Positions 13,433 through 18,435 of a DNA stretch of 18,435 nt are shown piece by piece. The first letter of the stretch is position 1; each line of letters starts with the position of its first letter. This stretch comes from Legionellales bacterium UBA4722 (lineage in GTDB: Bacteria; Pseudomonadota; Gammaproteobacteria; DSM-16500): contig DHJK01000071.1 in assembly GCA_002404295.1 (NCBI GenBank), positions 1-18,435 on the forward strand, read 5' to 3'. Position numbers and translations under genes: made by a program. The notes beneath the pieces are model-generated. The model made no database searches, was not told the DNA's origin, and saw nothing but the letters and a program-made list of their open reading frames with translations.

Positions 13433-14604
13433 TGAGTAGTACATGGATTTTATTAGTTTTTATCTCGTTGGCCGTTGCTTGGTATCTCGGTTATCAGGCA
13501 CGTCATAAACATGTTATAGATAAAAAAATTAATTTACCCCGTGATTATTTAGTTGGGTTGAATTTTTTACTCAATGAAGAACCAGACAAAGCAGTTGATG
13601 TTTTTATTAAAATGCTAGAAGTGGATAGCGATACGGTGGAAACACATTTGGCCGTAGGCAAATTATTCCGCCGTCGTGGAGAAGTAGATCGCGCTATCCG
13701 TATTCATCAAAATTTAATTGCGAGGCCCCAGCTTGATAAAGTGTATCGAGAGCAATCATTGTTTGAGTTAGGTCAAGATTATTTGAGCGCGGGTGTTCTA
13801 GATCGCGCGGAGCGGATTTTTTTAGAAGTTGTCAGTGTTAAAGATTATGCTATTCCTGCTTATCGTGCATTGCTAGACATTTATCAACAAGAGAAAGCAT
13901 GGGAAAATGCAATTTCTATTGCATCAAAATTAGCTGCTGCTACGAAAAAAAACATGCAACCCATCATTGCACATTATTATTGTGAGTTAGCAGAAATTGC
14001 GATTTCGAATAAACAAAATGAGCAAGCTGATCAATATATCAAAAACGCTTTGATTGCTGATCGTCAATGTGTGCGGGGAAGTTTGTTGCAAGGCAGATTT
14101 CAGATGGATAAAGGCGACTATAAGTCTGCTTTGCGCAGCTTAAAAGGTATTAAAGATCAAAACCCTGACTATATTTCTGAATCAATCGATGCATTGGCCT
14201 CTTGTTATGAAGCACTGAATGAAGAAGAACAACTGGTTAAATATTTAATGCAACTTTTAAAAGAATACCCACATGTTCCCGTTGTGCTTATTTTGTCTGA
14301 GCGTATTCGCCAATGGAAAGGTGATAAAGTGGCCGCTAATTTTGTGGCGGATTATGTGCGACGTTACCCTTCTATTCGCGGTTTACATTTATTTATTAGT
14401 TTATATCAATCCAGTACCGAAGGTAGAGCTCGCGAAGATTTATTAATTTTACAAAATTTAACTAAAAAATTATTAGCTGACAAGCCCGACTACCGTTGTG
14501 TTTCATGTGGCTTTTCTGGCAAATCACTGCATTGGCAATGTCCAGGTTGTAAACAATGGGGTACTGTTAAATCGGTAGATAGTTTAGAAGAATGCACCAC
14601 ATGA
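13432..14604 (+). CDS. lapB: LPS assembly protein LapB (YciM), TPR plus zinc domain
   Basis: In E. coli LapB is an essential inner-membrane adaptor that brings LpxC to the FtsH protease and so limits lipid A synthesis. At 390 aa it matches the E. coli length. Seen: an N-terminal membrane anchor (about residues 4-20, WILLVFISLAVAWYLGY) with the rest cytoplasmic, TPR-type helix pairs through about 35-330 (for example NFLLNEEPDKAVDVFIKMLE), and a C-terminal rubredoxin-type metal knuckle with C356-x2-C359 and C370-x2-C373. Its ATG overlaps the frame-corrected lapA stop (TAATG), so translation is probably coupled to lapA; with the lapA frameshift, ribosomes stopping at 13425 would still end 7 bases before this start. 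The 3' end overlaps dusA as ATGA. Confidence 0.96.
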   Translation: MSSTWILLVFISLAVAWYLGYQARHKHVIDKKINLPRDYLVGLNFLLNEEPDKAVDVFIKMLEVDSDTVETHLAVGKLFRRRGEVDRAIRIHQNLIARPQLDKVYREQSLFELGQDYLSAGVLDRAERIFLEVVSVKDYAIPAYRALLDIYQQEKAWENAISIASKLAAATKKNMQPIIAHYYCELAEIAISNKQNEQADQYIKNALIADRQCVRGSLLQGRFQMDKGDYKSALRSLKGIKDQNPDYISESIDALASCYEALNEEEQLVKYLMQLLKEYPHVPVVLILSERIRQWKGDKVAANFVADYVRRYPSIRGLHLFISLYQSSTEGRAREDLLILQNLTKKLLADKPDYRCVSCGFSGKSLHWQCPGCKQWGTVKSVDSLEECTT

Positions 14605-15584
14605 ATAGGTTAATTTCAGTTGCACCTATGATGGAATGTACCGATAGACACGATCGGTACTTCCTGCGTTTGATTGCTCCTCATGATGTCTTACTTTATA
14701 CGGAAATGGTAACAGTCAACGCGTTGATTCATGGTGATAGCCAACGTTTTTTAGAGTTTGACCCTCTGGAACATCCAGTTGCTTTGCAATTAGGTGGCAG
14801 TGAGCCAAAAAAATTGGAATATTGTGCGAAACTAGGTGCAGAGTATGGCTATGATGAAATTAATCTCAATGTAGGCTGTCCCAGTGATCGTGTTAAATCA
14901 GGGCAATTTGGCGCTTGTTTAATGCTAAATCCATCGCTTGTTGCAGAGTGTATTTCTGCTATGTGTGCAGCAGTCACCATCCCTGTGACTGTGAAATGCC
15001 GCATTGGTGTAGATGATCATGATTCCTATGAAGAGTTGCAACATTTTATTGCCACTGTGGCGAGTGCAGGCTGTAAGATATTTATAATTCATGCCCGTAA
15101 AGCGTGGTTAAATGGATTAAGCCCAAAACAAAATCGCGAAATACCACCGTTATGTTATGATGTTGTGAAACAAATAAAACAGGATTTTCCTGCGCTTACT
15201 ATTATTGTCAATGGTGGAATTAAATCCTGTGATGAGATTGCAGAGCAACTGCAATTTGTAGATGGTGTGATGATAGGTCGTGAAGCCTATGCAAATCCCT
15301 TTCTTTTAGCGGAAATTAAAAAAAGGTTTTTTTCATCGGCTGATGTGGACATGCCTCAGCGTTATGCCATTATAGAAAAATTTATTCCTTATGTTGAGCA
15401 GCAGCTAGCCAACAAGGTTCGTCTAACCAGTATCACAAGGCATATTTTAGGTTTATTTCAAGGACAGGTCGGCGCAAGAAGTTGGCGTCGTTATATTAGT
15501 GAGCACGCCCATCAAAATGGCGCCGGAATCGAAATTCTAACTGAGGCTTTAAAACATGTACCACACACTCAATGCACTCTCTAA
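14601..15584 (+). CDS. dusA: tRNA-dihydrouridine(20/20a) synthase DusA
   Basis: An FMN-dependent enzyme that reduces uridine to dihydrouridine at positions 20/20a in the tRNA D-loop. Seen: DusA-type N-terminus VAPMMECTDRHDRYFLR, YTEMVTVNALIHGD, the catalytic cysteine C93 in NLNVGCPSDRVKSGQFGACLM, a phosphate/FMN-binding TVKCRIGVDD stretch near 128-140, the HARKAWLNGLSPKQNREIPPL loop typical of DusA rather than DusB/DusC, and NGGI...VDGVMIGREAYANPF for FMN binding. Length is 327 aa from the chosen ATG, which overlaps the lapB stop (ATGA) and has AGAAG 10 bases upstream; an in-frame ATG at 14592 would have that site only one base away. Following lapB directly is unusual: in E. coli pyrF takes that place. 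Confidence 0.96.
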   Translation: MNRLISVAPMMECTDRHDRYFLRLIAPHDVLLYTEMVTVNALIHGDSQRFLEFDPLEHPVALQLGGSEPKKLEYCAKLGAEYGYDEINLNVGCPSDRVKSGQFGACLMLNPSLVAECISAMCAAVTIPVTVKCRIGVDDHDSYEELQHFIATVASAGCKIFIIHARKAWLNGLSPKQNREIPPLCYDVVKQIKQDFPALTIIVNGGIKSCDEIAEQLQFVDGVMIGREAYANPFLLAEIKKRFFSSADVDMPQRYAIIEKFIPYVEQQLANKVRLTSITRHILGLFQGQVGARSWRRYISEHAHQNGAGIEILTEALKHVPHTQCTL

Positions 15585-15810
15585 TACTATAGGTATGATC
15601 GGTGTTGTAATGCAACTGGTTGTATATTTCTTATTAAGCGCGAATCGCATCAGTTCAAATACTTTGTTTTATCAAATTTTTAATATGATCGGCGCCTGTG
15701 GTATTTTGTATTCACTCTTTTTTCATTGGAATACGCCATCTGTGATTATTGAGGTTATTTGGTTATTGATTAGCTTGCGCGCTGTTGTACGTTTGTCACG
15801 TAAAAAATGA
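15556..15810 (+). CDS. Small membrane protein, CBU_0592-like family
   Basis: An 84-aa, very hydrophobic protein with three predicted membrane segments (about residues 10-28, 38-56 and 61-77) and a basic C-terminus (VVRLSRKK). The pattern MIGVVMQLVVYFLLSANRISSNTLFYQIFNMIGACGILYSL...EVIWLLISLRAVVR fits the small uncharacterised family named after Coxiella CBU_0592; its function is unknown. It overlaps the end of dusA by 29 bases in a different frame, and GAGG (15543-15546) lies 9 bases before the ATG, so it is likely translated from the same transcript. An alternative internal ATG (15595) would lose part of the first membrane segment. The stop codon directly abuts a decayed transposase fragment. 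Confidence 0.75.
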   Translation: MYHTLNALSNTIGMIGVVMQLVVYFLLSANRISSNTLFYQIFNMIGACGILYSLFFHWNTPSVIIEVIWLLISLRAVVRLSRKK

Positions 15811-15966
15811 GTGAACAAGCCCTGCTTCGTCTTCTTTAAAATAACGCCGATATAGACGTTTGGCATGACGGTAACTCCGCCTTAGTAAGCGTTATTTTTC
15901 TCTGTTTTACCACCTCAAAAAACATATTTTTGATCGCTCTTCGTCGCTCATAAGTAAATGTTCCAT
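15811..15966 (-). pseudogene. Remnant of an ISNCY-type transposase N-terminus
   Basis: Read on the minus strand, a start with a good ribosome-binding site (GGGAGG, 15980-15975; ATG 15966-15964) opens MEHLLMSDEERSKICF. A one-base loss in a T run (near 15934) moves the frame to EVVKQRKITLTKAEL, and a further deletion near 15871-15880 moves it to RHAKRLYRRYFKEDEAGLVH (15870-15811). Joined together these give the N-terminal helix-turn-helix layout of ISNCY/IS1202-like transposases (short leader, 'ITLTKAAELL', 'RHAKRL.RRY...G.AGLVH'). The rest of the element is absent: the fragment ends exactly at the stop of the neighbouring membrane-protein gene. Not functional. Confidence 0.6.
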
Positions 15967-16004
15967 AATAAGAACCTCCCTTTAACCCTATGATTAAACT
16001 TAAA

Positions 16005-16051
16005 AAATACCTGCTTAGGGTGTGCTTCTGAAATGTTTTCAGGAGGTATTT
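16005..16051. other. Stem-loop in the gap before the kinase gene
   Basis: Outer stem AAATACCT (16005-16012) with AGGTATTT (16044-16051); inner stem CTGAAA (16028-16033) with TTTCAG (16037-16042). A-rich on the left and ending in TTTT on the right, it could act as a terminator in either direction or be a leftover of the insertion sequence end. The remainder of 15981-16136 shows only a weak promoter. Confidence 0.4.
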
Positions 16052-16104
16052 TCACGACGTTACGACAAATGACAACATAACAATGCAAAAATAATTTTAT
16101 CTAC

Positions 16105-16110
16105 TATACT
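16105..16110 (+). promoter_or_regulatory. Putative -10 box of the kinase gene
   Basis: TATACT, identical to the -10 of the giant gene, lies 32 bases before the kinase ATG in an A/T-rich stretch. No good -35 hexamer is found at 16-18 bases, so an activator may be needed or the site may be chance. Confidence 0.35.
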
Positions 16111-16142
16111 CAATGTAGAACCAAATTAAAGCGGGGGTGGTT

Positions 16143-18416
16143 ATGCGTGCTCATAATAAAGTAACTGTCGTAAAAACACTTGATATACCTCCTCAAGTCG
16201 ATTTTTCAGATTTGGGGGACAAAGAAAATGGGCGTTTATTAACTGAAACGGAAACACTACTTTTAGGGCGTGTCATAGCGGAACTACCTCATCAATCTGA
16301 CAGTGCGGCAGAGCGATATTCGAAAAAACAACTTGGGGAGTTGATGGCTGCCTATGTTTTAACTCACCCAGAATTAGGCATTGAGTGGCCTGTCGGTAAA
16401 GCAGCTACTTGTGGCATTCTTAAGGAGCCTACTGGTGCTGTGTATGCTGTATATAAAGGCGTAAAACATAGCAAAGAGTTGGGTGCAGGCGCATTTGGCA
16501 AAGTAAAATTAGTGCAAAATATATCAACGGGTGAATGGGATGTAATTAAAGTACAACGATATCAAGCATTATTTTCTGACATAGTTACACGGGAGCACCA
16601 AGCGCTCACTAATACGGGATTAAGTATTGGCCAGATAGCAAAACGAAATAGCAGCCAAACAGAGGAAGGCGAGATAGAAAAACATCACTTCATCATGAAG
16701 TATGCTAAGGGAGGATCGCTTGAGAATTTTCTTATTTCTCGAGCACAATTGCCAGTGATTCAGGGGCTTGATATTGCTTTGCAAATGACAGAAGAGGTTT
16801 ATGGGTTTCACCAAAAAGGCTATCTGCATTGTGATATCAAACCAAGCAACGTCGTATATGATCCGGTGACTGGTAAAGTATCAATAATTGATCTGGGTCT
16901 TGCTACAAAAATGCAAAATGATGAGGCAAGACCTTCGGTCTTTGGTGATGCGTTTTTTAGAGCCCCTGAAGTCGGTTTCCTGCCAATGAATCATTTGACT
17001 CTAAGGGTACCCGTAGTCAGAAATGACACTGTCAACACTCCGAATACTAACGTGCATGGAGTGATGCCCGCCGCAGTTAACAGTAGTAATTATAATAGCT
17101 CGTATACGATTACAGATCATCCGCAAGCTAACGTAAGTGGAGCGATACCCGCAAATAGTAATCCTTATAACTCGGATACGGTTATAGATCTTCCGCAAGC
17201 TAACGTAAGTGGAGCGATACCCGCAAATAGTAATCCTTATAACTCGGATACGGTTATAGATCTTCCACAAGCTAACGTAAGTGGAGCGATACCCGCAAAT
17301 AGTGATCCTTATAACTCGGATACGGTTATAGATCTTCCGAAAACTAATGTACAGCCTTTGGGAGTATATACACCTGCTGCAGATATCTATTCCCTTGGGA
17401 TATCACTAGCACAACTATATGGCTTTTTTGATCCAACTGGACACCCAGAACGTATTAACATGCAATCTTCTGCAGATGCAAATAGAGCATTACACGACCT
17501 TGTGGGGAGCATGATTAACCCCAATCCAGCGCTGCGCCCAACACTTCCAGAGGTGAAAGATCAATTAGAGACTATTCGCGAGAAAGTATTACCTATTTAT
17601 CCCAAGACAATAGGCATTGTTCAGATAGGAGACTATATGGAGGCTCAGGATAAACAGGCATTCGTTGTGGCGTTAAAATCGGTAGATATTATAATTTTGG
17701 CAGATAGTAGCGATTCAGCAAAAGGCGTAATTGATTATAGCGAAATAAGAAGATTGCTAGAAAAAGAAGGCATTGCTGTCAGCAGTGAAGTAGTTGTTTC
17801 CGATGATTTGGTAGAGATTGTATCGAAAGTGCGTGAGCTTGATCAAGTAAAAGTAAGCAAAACCAATGTAGAAGATAACGCCACCGCTGTTGTGTCACAG
17901 ATTTGTTATGTTCACTCAGCAGTAGCACCTGTTTCCCAGCTGGATGGGTTGCGCGATATCACTATTAATGTAACAGCAGCTGACAGAATATCAGTAGAGC
18001 TAGATGACGAAGATGCGCAAGAAGAATTAGTTAAAGTAACAACAGATGATGACGGCCCTCAAGAAGAAATAGGTAAGGCCAGCGCACAGTCTGATCAGCC
18101 GCAAGTAAGGAACGTTATACTCAAGTTATCCGAGGTAGCTAACCGTTTAAGCTCAGAGCAAAATTATAAAGATTTAAAACGAGTCAATGATGCTATACAA
18201 CGCATTTCTACACTCGGCAACACGCAGCAAGTATCTTTGGGAACATTGGTTACTGAATTAAGCGTATTAAACTCGCAATTTGGCAAACAATCGTCTAATT
18301 TTTTTCAGTCCAAAACTAACTGGGATGTTAATAAACTAATTCATCATTTACAAAAGGAAATTAAAACGAGTCAACCTGCCGTTTCAGAAGAAGTTAAAAT
18401 AAAACATAAAAAATAA
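16143..18416 (+). CDS. Eukaryotic-type Ser/Thr protein kinase with tandem-repeat insert, effector-like
   Basis: A 758-aa-scale protein (757 residues from this ATG). Kinase signatures seen: glycine loop GAGAFGKV (114-121), ATP-binding lysine K136 in DVIKVQ, catalytic HCDIKPSN (H229, D231, K233, N236), metal-binding D250 in IDLGLA (DLG for DFG), RAPE (A274-E276) and the helix-F aspartate D414 in ADIYSLG. Arg is replaced by Cys before the catalytic Asp (non-RD kinase), suggesting activity independent of activation-loop phosphorylation. Between APE and helix F sits an insert of about 135 residues holding three near-identical 24-residue repeats. The C-terminal 270 residues match nothing I recognise: an alpha/beta-looking part (about 490-570), an acidic stretch and a helical end (about 655-757). 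No membrane segment or signal peptide. Such kinases are common among Legionellales secreted effectors; secretion here is inference. ATG 16143 is preferred over GTG 16137, which would overlap the G-rich ribosome-binding site. Confidence 0.85.
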   Translation: MRAHNKVTVVKTLDIPPQVDFSDLGDKENGRLLTETETLLLGRVIAELPHQSDSAAERYSKKQLGELMAAYVLTHPELGIEWPVGKAATCGILKEPTGAVYAVYKGVKHSKELGAGAFGKVKLVQNISTGEWDVIKVQRYQALFSDIVTREHQALTNTGLSIGQIAKRNSSQTEEGEIEKHHFIMKYAKGGSLENFLISRAQLPVIQGLDIALQMTEEVYGFHQKGYLHCDIKPSNVVYDPVTGKVSIIDLGLATKMQNDEARPSVFGDAFFRAPEVGFLPMNHLTLRVPVVRNDTVNTPNTNVHGVMPAAVNSSNYNSSYTITDHPQANVSGAIPANSNPYNSDTVIDLPQANVSGAIPANSNPYNSDTVIDLPQANVSGAIPANSDPYNSDTVIDLPKTNVQPLGVYTPAADIYSLGISLAQLYGFFDPTGHPERINMQSSADANRALHDLVGSMINPNPALRPTLPEVKDQLETIREKVLPIYPKTIGIVQIGDYMEAQDKQAFVVALKSVDIIILADSSDSAKGVIDYSEIRRLLEKEGIAVSSEVVVSDDLVEIVSKVRELDQVKVSKTNVEDNATAVVSQICYVHSAVAPVSQLDGLRDITINVTAADRISVELDDEDAQEELVKVTTDDDGPQEEIGKASAQSDQPQVRNVILKLSEVANRLSSEQNYKDLKRVNDAIQRISTLGNTQQVSLGTLVTELSVLNSQFGKQSSNFFQSKTNWDVNKLIHHLQKEIKTSQPAVSEEVKIKHKK
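17124..17339 (+). repeat. 72-bp tandem repeat x3 inside the kinase coding sequence
   Basis: Three head-to-tail 72-base units (17124-17195, 17196-17267, 17268-17339) differ at only a few bases and each code 24 residues starting QANVSGAIPANS and ending NSDTVIDLP. An older, diverged 81-base copy precedes them (17043-17123, NTNVHGVMPAA...TITDHP) and a truncated one follows (KTNVQPLGVYTP). The period is a multiple of three, so copy-number change keeps the frame. This looks like recent unit expansion within a gene. Confidence 0.97.
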
Positions 18417-18435
18417 AATTGAAAATGATTAATAT

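Noticed and set aside
17001..17270. An 89-codon minus-strand open frame opposite the kinase repeats
   Set aside because: It is a shadow of the 72-bp tandem repeats in the kinase gene; no initiation signal and no family resemblance.
17124..17339. CRISPR array
   Set aside because: The repeats are contiguous without spacers, are in frame with the kinase and code a regular 24-residue unit.

Overview
The window looks like chromosomal DNA of an AT-rich gammaproteobacterium, most likely an intracellular member of the Legionellales (Coxiellaceae or Berkiella-like). The housekeeping genes are of gammaproteobacterial type: gyrA, cmk, rpsA, lapA-lapB and dusA. One small membrane protein resembles the CBU_0592 family, named after Coxiella. 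Two large genes have the look of host-interaction genes: a 1.9-kaa multidomain protein and a eukaryotic-type Ser/Thr kinase. The taxonomic placement is inference; no rRNA or other marker is present.

Layout, all genes on the + strand: (1) 40-1242, an AAA/ORC-like ATPase of unknown role; (2) 1411-3948, gyrA, with an unusual Glu83-Met84 pair in the quinolone-determining region; (3) 3949-4442, an intergenic region with a large palindromic (MITE-like) element and a strong sigma70-type promoter; (4) 4443-10139, a giant gene coding for four diverged N-terminal repeats, low-complexity linkers and two tandem SPFH/band-7-like modules, closed by a terminator; (5) 10275-12773, cmk and rpsA, with a three-hairpin leader before rpsA and a strong terminator after it; (6) 12867-13102, a second, different palindromic element; (7) 13141-15810, a tightly packed or overlapping run of lapA (frameshifted at an A6 run), lapB, dusA and the CBU_0592-like gene; (8) 15811-15966, the decayed N-terminus of an ISNCY-type transposase on the minus strand; (9) 16143-18416, an effector-like kinase with a 72-bp tandem repeat expanded inside its kinase domain.

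How they work together: gyrA, cmk and rpsA serve DNA topology, CMP/dCMP phosphorylation and translation. LapA/LapB belong to the control of LPS synthesis at the inner membrane, and DusA modifies tRNA. The giant gene sits between gyrA and cmk, where many gammaproteobacteria keep serC-aroA-type genes. It has its own promoter and terminator, so it looks like an independent accessory insertion in a conserved neighbourhood. The most interesting candidates for something undescribed are the giant tandem-SPFH protein and the repeat-expanded kinase.
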